From: Candidatus Ventricola intestinavium
GTDB taxonomy: Bacteria > Bacillota > Clostridia > Christensenellales > Aristaeellaceae
Assembly (NCBI GenBank): GCA_018715105.1
Contig: DVMG01000092.1
Span: forward strand, 1 to 6,585
DNA: 6,585 nucleotides
Reading direction: 5' to 3'
This document shows positions 1 to 6,585 of this stretch, piece after piece. The translations under genes were made by a program, and so were the position numbers. Numbering within the stretch: the stretch's first letter is position 1; the number at the start of each line of letters is the position of its first letter. The notes below the pieces were generated by a model that had not been told where the DNA came from, did no database searches, and saw nothing but the letters and a program-made list of their open reading frames with translations.

Positions 1-2
1 AT

Positions 3-731
3 AATGAAACGGGAACGCTGCTTGTGGATGCGGGCGGAGGCAACGGCATCCTGCGCCAGATGGAGGATGCGGGCATCGGCTTTGAGACGGTGCATGATTT
101 TTTCATCACCCATGCCCATCCCGATCATCTGAACGGCGCCGTGTGGGTGCTGCGCAAAGTGACGACGATGATGAGCGGGGGGCAATACGCGGGCGATCTG
201 CATGTTTACTGCCACGAAAGCGTGCGCAGAGGGCTTGAGATGATTGCGGAACTGATGCTGCAAAAAAAGCTGCTCCGGCTCATCCGGGAACGCGTTCATT
301 ATCATGACATCGAGGATGGAGCGCAGGCCGTCCTGTGCGGATACGGTGTGACGTTCTTTGACATCCATTCTACCAAGCTGCTCCAGTTTGGCTTCACCCT
401 CCGCCTGCACAGCGGTAAAAAACTGACATGCCTGGGCGATGAGCCATATAACCCTGCGTGCCGCGCCTATGTCGAGGGGAGCGACTGGTTGTTGTGCGAG
501 GCGTTTTGCCTGCTTGAGCACGCGGACCGGTTTAAGCCCTATGAAAAGCACCACAGCACCGTGGCCGACGCGGCCCGCCTGGCGCAGGAGCTCTGCATTC
601 CCCATCTGGTGCTCTGGCACACGGAAGACCGCCATTACGCGCAACGCAAGGCGCTTTATAGCGCGGAAGCAAAGCGGTATTACGGCGGCGACGTGCATGT
701 GCCGGAGGATCTGGAGGTCATCGCCCTGTAA
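3..731 (+). CDS. MBL-fold metallo-hydrolase, RNase Z-like (5' end cut by window)
   Basis: This is a metallo-beta-lactamase-fold hydrolase that would use a two-zinc site to hydrolyse a phosphodiester or ester bond in the cytoplasm. The true substrate is not evident. The frame is open from base 3, giving 242 visible residues. The GTG at 24 lies inside the conserved strand LLVDAGGGN and is unlikely to be the start, so roughly 20-25 N-terminal residues are probably missing to the left. Metal-binding motifs are in order: HAHPDH (bases 111-128), a His in FDIHS (366-368), the Asp of GDEP (438-440), and the His of WHTED (618-620). A CEAF segment and a HHST segment (from 549) sit where RNase Z-like proteins carry conserved residues. 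The arrangement resembles the RNase Z/arylsulfatase branch more than beta-lactamases or glyoxalases. I see no tRNase Z exosite arm, so tRNA 3' processing is not implied. It ends 57 bases before tex, is on the same strand, and no terminator separates them. The fold is confident; the substrate is unknown. Confidence 0.88.
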   Translation, partial: NETGTLLVDAGGGNGILRQMEDAGIGFETVHDFFITHAHPDHLNGAVWVLRKVTTMMSGGQYAGDLHVYCHESVRRGLEMIAELMLQKKLLRLIRERVHYHDIEDGAQAVLCGYGVTFFDIHSTKLLQFGFTLRLHSGKKLTCLGDEPYNPACRAYVEGSDWLLCEAFCLLEHADRFKPYEKHHSTVADAARLAQELCIPHLVLWHTEDRHYAQRKALYSAEAKRYYGGDVHVPEDLEVIAL

Positions 732-770
732 AGGCCGGAGCACAGCGCGCATCAGGACGCCTTTTGGGCG

Positions 771-780
771 AAGGAAAGGA
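771..780 (+). promoter_or_regulatory. Ribosome binding site of tex
   Basis: The purine run AAGGAAAGGA ends 8 bases before the ATG at 789, which is good Shine-Dalgarno placement and supports that start. It lies at the end of the 57-base gap after the hydrolase gene. Just upstream, CGCC (758-761) and GGCG (767-770) could form a small 4-bp hairpin. It has no following T-run, so it is not a terminator. I see no convincing promoter in this gap, so tex may be transcribed from upstream. Confidence 0.7.
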
Positions 781-788
781 CAGGTTTT

Positions 789-2936
789 ATGGAGATCACC
801 GCCATCCTGGCGCAGGAGTTTGACACGGATAGCGCCGTCATCGCGCGCATCATCGCGCTGATTGACGAGGGAAATACCATTCCCTTTCTCGCCCGTTACC
901 GCAAGGAGCAGACGGGGGCGATGGATGACCAGAAGCTGCGCGAGCTCAGCGAACGGCTTTCGTATCTGCGCGGGCTTTTTAAGCGCCGTGAGCAGATTGA
1001 GGCCGCCCTCGAGGAACAGGGCGTGCTCGACGATGCGCTGCGCATGAGGCTTGCCGCCGCCGGAACGCTCTCAGAGCTGGAGGATCTTTACCGCCCATAC
1101 CGGCCCAAACGCCGCACGCGCGCCATGATTGCCCGTGAAAAGGGGGTGGGGCCGCTCGCAGCCGCCATCCTTGCCCAGAGGCCCGGGGAAGATCCGCAAA
1201 CCCTTGCCGCCTCCTATGTGGATGCGGAAAAAGGGGTGCCGGATCCGCAGGCGGCCGTCAAGCTCGCGCAGGATATCCTCGCTGAGCAGTTCAGCGACGA
1301 TGCGGCCATCCGCGCTTCTTTGAGGGCGCTTTTGCACCGCACCGGCATGCTGCGCAGCGTGGCCGCCAAAGAAGGAGAAAGCGTCTATCAGCCGTATACC
1401 GATTACAGGGAGCCCGTGCTGCGCGCGGCCGGCCACCGGATTTTGGCCCTTAACCGCGGGGAGAGGGAAGGATGGCTCCGCGTGAGCATCGAGGTCGAGC
1501 AGGAACAGGCGCTGAGGATCCTCTATCGCGCGGTCATGAGGCCCGGCAGCGCCTGCTGCGACGCCGTGCGTGCCGCCGCTGCGGACGCTCTGAACCGGCT
1601 CATTCTGCCGTCTCTTGAAAGAGAGATCCGCAGCGAACTGACCGATCGAGCCAATGAGGGCGCCATCCGTGTGTTCGGGGAGAATCTGCGCCAGCTGCTC
1701 ATGCAGCCGCCTGTGCGCGGCAAGGTGACGCTGGGGGTGGATCCCGGCTTCCGCACGGGCTGCAAGCTGGCGGTGGTCGATGAAAACGGCCGCGTGCTGG
1801 AAACCGGTGTGGGTCATTTCACCCTGCCGGGGCAGGAGCAGCAGAAGGCGCGCGCCAGGGAGCTCATTCTTTCCATGATCCGCCGTCACGGTGTCACCGC
1901 CATCGCCATCGGCAACGGCACGGCTTCGCGGGAGAGCGAGCAGTTCATCGCCTCGCTCTTGTCGGAGGTGCCCGGCGTGGCTTACACCATCGTCAGCGAA
2001 GCGGGCGCGAGCGTGTATTCGGCCTCCAAACTGGCGGCAAAGGAATTCCCGGATTACGATGTCTCGCTGCGCAGCGCGGTTTCCATCGCCAGACGCTTGC
2101 AGGATCCGCTGGCCGAACTGGTCAAGATCGATCCCAAGGCCATCGGCGTGGGGCAGTATCAGCATGATCTCAAGCAGGCAGAGCTGGAAGACGCGCTTTC
2201 CGGCGTGGTGGAAAGCTGTGTTTCCAGCGTGGGGGTGGATGTGGAAACGGCCTCCGCGGCGCTGCTGACGCACGTGGCGGGCATTGGCGAGGCACTTGCC
2301 GCCCATATTGTCGCCTATCGGGAGGAAAACGGCATCTCTTCGCGCGCACAGCTGCGGAAGGTTCCCAAACTCGGCCCCCGGGCGTATGAGCAGTGCGCGG
2401 GCTTTCTGCGCGTGCACGGAAGCAATCCTCTGGATGCCACGGCTGTCCATCCGGAGAGCTATCCGGCGGCCAAAGCGCTGCTCTCCCATCTTGGGTATGA
2501 CATGAGCGCGCTCAAGCGGGGAGGCGTGGAGGGGATCGCCGCCCGCGCGGAGCAGGAGGGATATGCTGGGCTCGCGCAGCGCATCGGGGTGGGGGAGATG
2601 ACCCTGCGGGACATTGCCGCCGAATTGGAAAAGCCCGGGCGCGATCCGAGGGATTCGCTTCCGCCGCCGGTTCTGCGCCGCGACGTACTGGAGATCACGG
2701 ATCTCAAACCGGGCATGGAACTGACCGGCACGGTGCGCAACGTCATTGATTTCGGTGCGTTTGTGGATATCGGCGTTCATCAGGATGGCCTTGTGCACAT
2801 CTCACGCATGGCCGAGCGGTATATCCGCCATCCCTCTGAGGTGGTCCGCGTGGGGGATGTGGTGCAGGTGTATGTGGTTGATGTGGATGTGAAGAAAAAG
2901 CGCATTGCGCTGAGCATGGTAAAGGGGCGGACGTGA
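789..2936 (+). CDS. tex: Tex, S1-domain RNA-binding transcription accessory protein
   Basis: Tex is a conserved cytoplasmic nucleic-acid-binding protein, related to eukaryotic Spt6, that is linked to transcription and RNA metabolism. The 715 residues are full length for the family (about 715-785). The N-terminal helical region carries the family signature IPFLARYRKE (residues 31-40) and LEDLYRPYRPKRRTRA (97-112). A YqgF/RNase H-like domain starts near residue 311 with LGVDPGFRTGCK (Asp318) and continues through SEAGASVYSAS (403-413). The segment LVKIDPKAIGVGQYQHD (444-460) is also characteristic. Helix-hairpin-helix motifs follow at about 492-541 (VAGIGEALAAHIV; VPKLGPRAYEQ). The C-terminal S1 domain spans about 638-710 (GTVRNVIDFGAFVDIG; DGLVHISRM). 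Whether the RNase H-like domain is catalytic cannot be judged from the sequence; in other Tex proteins it is thought to be inactive. The start is supported by the AAGGAAAGGA site. The stop lies one base before the next ATG, implying translational coupling. No frameshift or missing domain is visible. Confidence 0.97.
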   Translation: MEITAILAQEFDTDSAVIARIIALIDEGNTIPFLARYRKEQTGAMDDQKLRELSERLSYLRGLFKRREQIEAALEEQGVLDDALRMRLAAAGTLSELEDLYRPYRPKRRTRAMIAREKGVGPLAAAILAQRPGEDPQTLAASYVDAEKGVPDPQAAVKLAQDILAEQFSDDAAIRASLRALLHRTGMLRSVAAKEGESVYQPYTDYREPVLRAAGHRILALNRGEREGWLRVSIEVEQEQALRILYRAVMRPGSACCDAVRAAAADALNRLILPSLEREIRSELTDRANEGAIRVFGENLRQLLMQPPVRGKVTLGVDPGFRTGCKLAVVDENGRVLETGVGHFTLPGQEQQKARARELILSMIRRHGVTAIAIGNGTASRESEQFIASLLSEVPGVAYTIVSEAGASVYSASKLAAKEFPDYDVSLRSAVSIARRLQDPLAELVKIDPKAIGVGQYQHDLKQAELEDALSGVVESCVSSVGVDVETASAALLTHVAGIGEALAAHIVAYREENGISSRAQLRKVPKLGPRAYEQCAGFLRVHGSNPLDATAVHPESYPAAKALLSHLGYDMSALKRGGVEGIAARAEQEGYAGLAQRIGVGEMTLRDIAAELEKPGRDPRDSLPPPVLRRDVLEITDLKPGMELTGTVRNVIDFGAFVDIGVHQDGLVHISRMAERYIRHPSEVVRVGDVVQVYVVDVDVKKKRIALSMVKGRT
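2921..2930 (+). promoter_or_regulatory. Ribosome binding site inside the 3' end of tex
   Basis: The purine-rich AAAGGGGCGG lies within the last codons of tex and ends 7 bases before the ATG at 2938. It supports that ATG over the in-frame ATG at 2944. Ribosomes terminating at the tex TGA (2934-2936) would be directly over this start, so coupling may matter as much as the site itself. Confidence 0.5.
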
Positions 2937-2937
2937 C

Positions 2938-5082
2938 ATGGCGATGCGGCTGGCTGCGGCGCTGCTCATTTTGGCGGTTCTCCCGGCATGGGCTCAGGGG
3001 AGCGCTGCGTATGGCGGTAGCGGACAGGAAGCGCTGCATGAGGCCATCCGCACGGCGGACGGCCTGTTTGCCGTGGGGGAAACAGCCTCAACCGACGGGG
3101 ACCTGGCCGGACGCACGCGCAGCGGCGAAGCGGGCTGGGCCCTGCGCCTGGATGAGGCAGGCCATGTTCTGTGGAGCTTCAGCTCGGCGCATAACGGACT
3201 GATGCGCATGATCAGCCCCTATGCCTTTGAGGACGGCACGTTTTCCTGCGTGCTCACGGACGAAAACGGACAGCGGGGAGAATGGATAAGGCTGGAGGCC
3301 GACGGCCGGCAGAAGGCGCGTGTGGAGATTCCATCCGCCGCCGCCCTGTGCGGACAGGAAGGGCATGTGGAGGCGGTGCTGGCCTACGAGGATGCGCAGG
3401 GGCAGGCGCTGGCCGTGCTCATCGCCCATCCCGGAGAGGAGACGATGTGCTGCGCGCGCGTGCTGGAAGAGGGAGAAGGAATTCGCGGCATGCCTTTTGC
3501 GGGGGACGCACAGGGGGCCGCCGCGATGGATGTCTCCGGCGAGCAGGGGGAACTGGTGCACTTTGGCGTGCGGCAGGGAAAGCTGGTGATGACGCGCGTG
3601 CTTCCCGGCTCCGAGGAGCCGGCACGTCAGGCCGTGCTGGCGTTGCCGGAAGAGGGGGCCTTTTGCCAGAGGGTGACGGATGTGCTGGCCGATGAGGACG
3701 GAAGCGTTGTGCTGTGCGGTCAGGCGCTTGCCGGCGAGGGGGAGAGCGAGGGCTTCATCATGCGCCTGAGCGCGGAGGGAGAGGCCATTTTTTTCGTCAC
3801 GGGGCGCGAATACAGCCATTTTGTCCATCTCGCCGCAACGGAAACGGGTTATGCGGCATATGCGTATGGCAGAGAAGCGGGAGACAGCCAGGTGCTCTTT
3901 CTGGATGAGGATGGCGCTTGCCAGGACGCTGTGGCCGTCCGGGATGACCTCGCAGACCTTGCAGACGGCTCGGATGGGGTCGTGGCCTTGTATAACCTGC
4001 GGTCTGCGGGAGGAAAGCAGGCGGTGTTCGAGACGGTGATTCCGGATGAAACGGAACAGGAGCCGGGGCAGGAGCGTTATGCCGGCTGCGTGTATGCGGC
4101 GCAGGGTTGCACGCTGCTGAGCGCATGGGGAGATGAAGCGGGCTTTGTGCTGGCCTGCCGCCGTGAGGATGGACAGGCGGATGTGACATGCCTTGACACG
4201 CACGGGAATACGGTGCTTCACTGCGCCGGTGTGGCCGGGGCGTCCGGCGGATGCGTGGGCCGCAGCGCGCGCGGCGATGTGCTGGCGCTGCTGACGGGAG
4301 ATGAAAACGCGCTTTTTACGGTGGACGGCGACGGGCGTATGGCGCGCCATCCGCTTCCGGCCGCCTATCAGATTGCGCCGGGAGAGGCGGGAGAGGGACG
4401 GGTTGACGCGCTGACATGCGCGGAGAATTCGCTGCTGTGCGCCCGCCTGGGGGAGGAGCGCGTGCTCGTATGCGCGGATGCGCAGGGGACCTTTGTCTTT
4501 ACCCGGTCCCTTGAGCAGGACGCCGACTTTACAGACGGAGAACTTGGCGCGCTGGCGCTTGAGAATGGATGGCTTGTCTATGGCCCGGGCAAGCGCGGCG
4601 CGCAGCTTCTGCGCCTGAGCGCATCGGGAGAGCTGCTGTGGCAGACCCGCACGCCGATTCACACGGCGGCGGACGCGCTCGAATGGCTTTGCGCGGTGGA
4701 GCTGGACGATGGCGAAATGCTGCTGGCCGGGCGTTATTTGACAGGGCAAGGAGACGCGGCCGGTCAGGAAGGCGTTGCCGCGCGGATCGGCCGCGGCGGA
4801 GAACTCAAGGAGATCCGCAACCTGAGCGGTGTGGGCGCTGTGTATGACATGGTGGTGCAGGAAGGGCATGTGTGCATGCTTGTGTCGCTCAGCTCACGGC
4901 TGTCGCTCCTGGCGGATGCGCTGCTCCTTCCGCAGGGGGATGGGCAGGGAATCACGGCGCTGCCTTATCCCGTTAAGGGAGACGGCGCACGCCTGCTGGC
5001 GGATGAAGAGGGAGGGCTGCTTGTCGCCGGCACGGCGCAGGAGGAGGAAAAGCCCACGGCGCTTTTGCAGCGTGTGCCGTGA
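2938..5082 (+). CDS. Exported protein of unknown function, beta-propeller-like repeats
   Basis: I do not recognise a named family over the full 714 residues. Residues 1-19 are a classic signal peptide: Met-Ala-Met-Arg, a hydrophobic core LAAALLILAVLP, then AWA followed by QGS, a good signal peptidase I site. There is no lipobox cysteine, no C-terminal membrane segment and no LPXTG, so the mature protein should be secreted. Residues 25-80 (YGGSGQEALHEAI, ADGLFAVGETASTDGDLAG, LRLDEAGHVLW) match the GGSG/DGD/G..W repeats of exported propeller-type proteins. More divergent units of the form 'DG-x-hydrophobic-strand-G ... RL-s-x-G-E-x-W' recur at about 243-288, 291-333, 399-430, 488-522, 535-570, 580-628 and 682-712. 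A multi-bladed beta-propeller is therefore the likely fold. The protein is acidic-looking and carries about 18 cysteines. It begins one base after tex ends, so the two are probably translated together. The frame shows consistent GC-rich third positions and no frameshift. A ligand or scaffold role is possible, but no function can be assigned. Confidence 0.85.
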   Translation: MAMRLAAALLILAVLPAWAQGSAAYGGSGQEALHEAIRTADGLFAVGETASTDGDLAGRTRSGEAGWALRLDEAGHVLWSFSSAHNGLMRMISPYAFEDGTFSCVLTDENGQRGEWIRLEADGRQKARVEIPSAAALCGQEGHVEAVLAYEDAQGQALAVLIAHPGEETMCCARVLEEGEGIRGMPFAGDAQGAAAMDVSGEQGELVHFGVRQGKLVMTRVLPGSEEPARQAVLALPEEGAFCQRVTDVLADEDGSVVLCGQALAGEGESEGFIMRLSAEGEAIFFVTGREYSHFVHLAATETGYAAYAYGREAGDSQVLFLDEDGACQDAVAVRDDLADLADGSDGVVALYNLRSAGGKQAVFETVIPDETEQEPGQERYAGCVYAAQGCTLLSAWGDEAGFVLACRREDGQADVTCLDTHGNTVLHCAGVAGASGGCVGRSARGDVLALLTGDENALFTVDGDGRMARHPLPAAYQIAPGEAGEGRVDALTCAENSLLCARLGEERVLVCADAQGTFVFTRSLEQDADFTDGELGALALENGWLVYGPGKRGAQLLRLSASGELLWQTRTPIHTAADALEWLCAVELDDGEMLLAGRYLTGQGDAAGQEGVAARIGRGGELKEIRNLSGVGAVYDMVVQEGHVCMLVSLSSRLSLLADALLLPQGDGQGITALPYPVKGDGARLLADEEGGLLVAGTAQEEEKPTALLQRVP

Positions 5083-5089
5083 TCATGCC

Positions 5090-5118
5090 TTGCACAGAGG
5101 CCCGAAATGAGATAAAAT
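5090..5118 (+). promoter_or_regulatory. Predicted sigma-A-type promoter of the flavoprotein gene
   Basis: A -35-like TTGCAC (5090-5095, three of six consensus bases) and a -10-like TAAAAT (5113-5118, five of six) are separated by exactly 17 bases. The -10 lies in the only clearly AT-rich patch of the window (about 5104-5131), just after the stop of the exported-protein gene. An alternative reading is an extended -10, TGAGATAAA at 5108-5116. Transcription would start near 5125, leaving a leader of about 90 bases before the ATG at 5214. The -35 is weak, so this is a prediction only. Confidence 0.5.
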
Positions 5119-5130
5119 AGAAAGGAATTC

Positions 5131-5162
5131 TCGCCGTCATGCCCTGCCGGGACGGACGGCGA
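5131..5162 (+). other. Inverted repeat (hairpin) in the leader of the flavoprotein gene
   Basis: TCGCCGTC at 5131-5138 is perfectly complementary to GACGGCGA at 5155-5162, giving an 8-bp GC-rich stem around a 16-base loop. Inside the loop, CCC (5142-5144) and GGG (5149-5151) could add three pairs. The hairpin would start about six bases from the predicted 5' end of the mRNA. No T-run follows on the plus strand, so it is not an intrinsic terminator for the upstream operon. It could be an mRNA-stabilising 5' hairpin or a protein-binding palindrome; which is unknown. Confidence 0.5.
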
Positions 5163-5213
5163 AATGAAAGGGAAAGGATTGCGCGCATCCATTCGGCCGC
5201 GCGCGGGAACAGC

Positions 5214-6585
5214 ATGAACAAAGATATCGTCATCGTCGGAGCAGGACCCGCGGGCATTTTCACCGCGCTTGAAATGATCCGCAAAGGCAGCCGCAAGCGC
5301 GTGGCCATCGTGGAAAAGGGCCAGCCGATTGAAAAGAGGCGCTGCCCGAAGGTTGTCACCAACCGGTGCGTGAATTGCCGTCCGTACTGCCATATCACGA
5401 CGGGCTTTTCCGGCGCCGGCGCGTTTTCCGACGGGAAGCTTTCCCTTTCCCATGAGGTGGGCGGGGATTTTCCCACGCTCATCGGGGAAGACAAAGCTCA
5501 GGAGCTGATCGATTACACCGACAAGATTTACCTGGAATTCGGCGCGGACAGCCATGTGGAAGGCATTGGCAACACCGAAGAGGTGCGCCAGATCCGCAGG
5601 CGCGCCATCCGCGCGGGCCTCAAACTGGTGGATTGCCCGATCCGGCATCTGGGCACCGAGAAGGCTCAGACCCTGTATCGGGCCATCGAGGAATACCTGC
5701 TGGCACACGACGTGGAGCTTCTCTTCGGCTGGGAATGCGAGGAGCTCATCATGGAGGGGGAAACCTGCCTGGGCGTGTCCCTCCGCCGCGGAGAAGAGAC
5801 GCAGGAGATCCGGGCGGCGCATACCGTCGTGGCCACGGGGCGGCGCGGCGCGGACTGGCTGGAGCGCCTGTGCAGCGAGCATCACATCGCCCATCAGCCC
5901 GGCACGGTGGACATCGGCGTGCGTGTGGAATGCCGCAACGAGGTCATGGAGGAAGTCAACCGCGTGCTCTATGAAAGCAAGCTCATTGGCTATCCGCAGC
6001 CGTTTAAAAACAAGGTGCGCACATTCTGCCAGAATCCGGGCGGTTTTGTCAGCCAGGAGAATTATGACAACGATCTGGCCGTGGTCAACGGCCATTCCTA
6101 CAAGGATCTCAAGAGCGACAACACCAATGTGTCCGTGCTGTGCAGCCATAATTTCTCCGTGCCCTTCAACCAGCCCATTGCCTATGCCCAGAAGGTAGGC
6201 GAGCTGACCAACATGCTGGCCAACGGGCATATCCTCGTGCAGCGCTTTGGCGACATTCTGGATGGAAAGCGCACCTGGCAGAAAGAGCTGGCGCAGTCAA
6301 ACGTCCGGCCCACGCTGCCTGATGCGGTTGCCGGCGATATCACCGCCGCGATGCCCTACCGCGCGATGATCAACATCATCAACTTTATCAAGGCCGCGGA
6401 CATCGTGGTGCCGGGGTTCGCTTCAGCGGAAACCCTGCTTTACTCCCCGGAACTCAAGTTTTATTCAAACCGCGTGAAAATGGATGAAGAGCTCAACACC
6501 AACGTGCACGGTCTGCACTGCCTGGGCGACTCCTCCGGCTGGACGCGCGGGCTGATGATGGCCTCCGCCATGGGCGTGCTGATGG
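5214..6585 (+). CDS. FAD-dependent oxidoreductase, COG2509-like (3' end cut by window)
   Basis: This is a cytoplasmic flavoprotein of the uncharacterised FAD-dependent dehydrogenase group (COG2509 type). The substrate is unknown. The N-terminus IVIVGAGPAG (residues 5-14) is the GxGxxG dinucleotide-binding motif, followed by the expected acidic residue Glu34 at the end of the second strand (VAIVEKG). Cysteines 44, 52, 55 and 59 form C-x7-C-x2-C-x3-C just before the family-typical GFSGAGAFSDGKLS. A central TVVATGRRGADW motif (around 5824-5859) precedes the substrate-domain region with NPGGFVS. Near the end, LGDSSGWTRGLMMASAMG (from 6522) is the second FAD-contacting motif. There are 457 visible residues and the frame runs off the window; probably only a short C-terminal stretch is missing. 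The start at 5214 places GxGxxG at residue 9, as usual. Its Shine-Dalgarno is weak (GGGA, 5205-5208), and an in-frame ATG at 5139 lies in the hairpin loop. The gene probably has its own promoter at 5090-5118. Confidence 0.92.
   Translation, partial: MNKDIVIVGAGPAGIFTALEMIRKGSRKRVAIVEKGQPIEKRRCPKVVTNRCVNCRPYCHITTGFSGAGAFSDGKLSLSHEVGGDFPTLIGEDKAQELIDYTDKIYLEFGADSHVEGIGNTEEVRQIRRRAIRAGLKLVDCPIRHLGTEKAQTLYRAIEEYLLAHDVELLFGWECEELIMEGETCLGVSLRRGEETQEIRAAHTVVATGRRGADWLERLCSEHHIAHQPGTVDIGVRVECRNEVMEEVNRVLYESKLIGYPQPFKNKVRTFCQNPGGFVSQENYDNDLAVVNGHSYKDLKSDNTNVSVLCSHNFSVPFNQPIAYAQKVGELTNMLANGHILVQRFGDILDGKRTWQKELAQSNVRPTLPDAVAGDITAAMPYRAMINIINFIKAADIVVPGFASAETLLYSPELKFYSNRVKMDEELNTNVHGLHCLGDSSGWTRGLMMASAMGVLM

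Noticed and set aside
24..26. GTG at 24 as the true start of the hydrolase
   Set aside because: The frame continues upstream with NETGTLL, which forms the usual strand before DAGGGN, so the gene most likely begins outside the window.
758..770. Terminator between the hydrolase and tex
   Set aside because: Only a 4-bp stem with its T bases in the loop rather than after the stem.
1071..2798. 575-codon open frame on the minus strand within tex
   Set aside because: It lies wholly antisense to an unmistakable tex gene. The translation is rich in His, Arg and Gly and has no recognisable motif. Long antisense frames are expected in GC-rich genes with strong third-position bias.
3088..4869. 593-codon open frame on the minus strand within the exported-protein gene
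   Set aside because: Same antisense artefact. The plus-strand frame has a signal peptide, a coupled start and repeat motifs, while the minus-strand translation looks like low-complexity His/Arg-rich shadow sequence.
5131..5162. Intrinsic terminator after the exported-protein gene
   Set aside because: The stem is good, but no run of T follows on the plus strand. On the minus strand the following bases are only loosely T-rich.
5139..5213. In-frame upstream ATG at 5139 as the start of the flavoprotein
   Set aside because: It would add 25 charged residues ahead of the GxGxxG motif, which family members normally have near residue 9. It also sits in the loop of the hairpin, and its only purine site (5121-5126) would be at or before the predicted transcript start.
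4965..6230. 421-codon open frame on the minus strand across the flavoprotein gene
   Set aside because: It overlaps the well-supported FAD protein and runs through the promoter region; no family motif is seen in it.

Overview
The window is GC-rich bacterial DNA with four same-strand genes packed closely: the 3' part of a metallo-beta-lactamase-fold hydrolase, a complete tex gene, a complete gene for an exported protein of unknown function, and most of an FAD-dependent oxidoreductase. Purine-rich Shine-Dalgarno sequences, the style of the hydrolase and of the COG2509-type flavoprotein, and the GC-rich third codon positions suggest a high-GC member of the Bacillota (Clostridia, perhaps a gut lineage). 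This placement is an inference from protein style, not from a marker gene. There is no rRNA, tRNA, CRISPR array, insertion sequence or phage gene.

Layout. Positions 1-731 hold the hydrolase, which lacks its N-terminus because the window begins inside it. A 57-base gap (732-788) carries a good ribosome binding site for tex (789-2936). One base after the tex stop codon, a 714-residue protein with a cleavable signal peptide begins (2938-5082). Its sequence is made of blade-like repeats, the first of which is a recognisable GGSG/DGD-type propeller repeat. The first three genes are plausibly co-transcribed: the gaps are short and no terminator is visible.

A 131-base gap (5083-5213) follows. It contains the one clearly AT-rich patch of the window, a plausible sigma-A-type promoter with 17-base spacing, and then a perfect 8-bp inverted repeat in the predicted 5' leader of the last gene (5214 to the window end). 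That gene encodes a Rossmann-fold FAD protein with a four-cysteine motif and appears to lack only a short C-terminal piece.

Functionally this looks mostly like an ordinary housekeeping neighbourhood: RNA metabolism (Tex) and a putative redox enzyme. No obvious new multi-gene system is present. The least explained items are the exported repeat protein translationally coupled to tex, and the structured leader of the flavoprotein gene.
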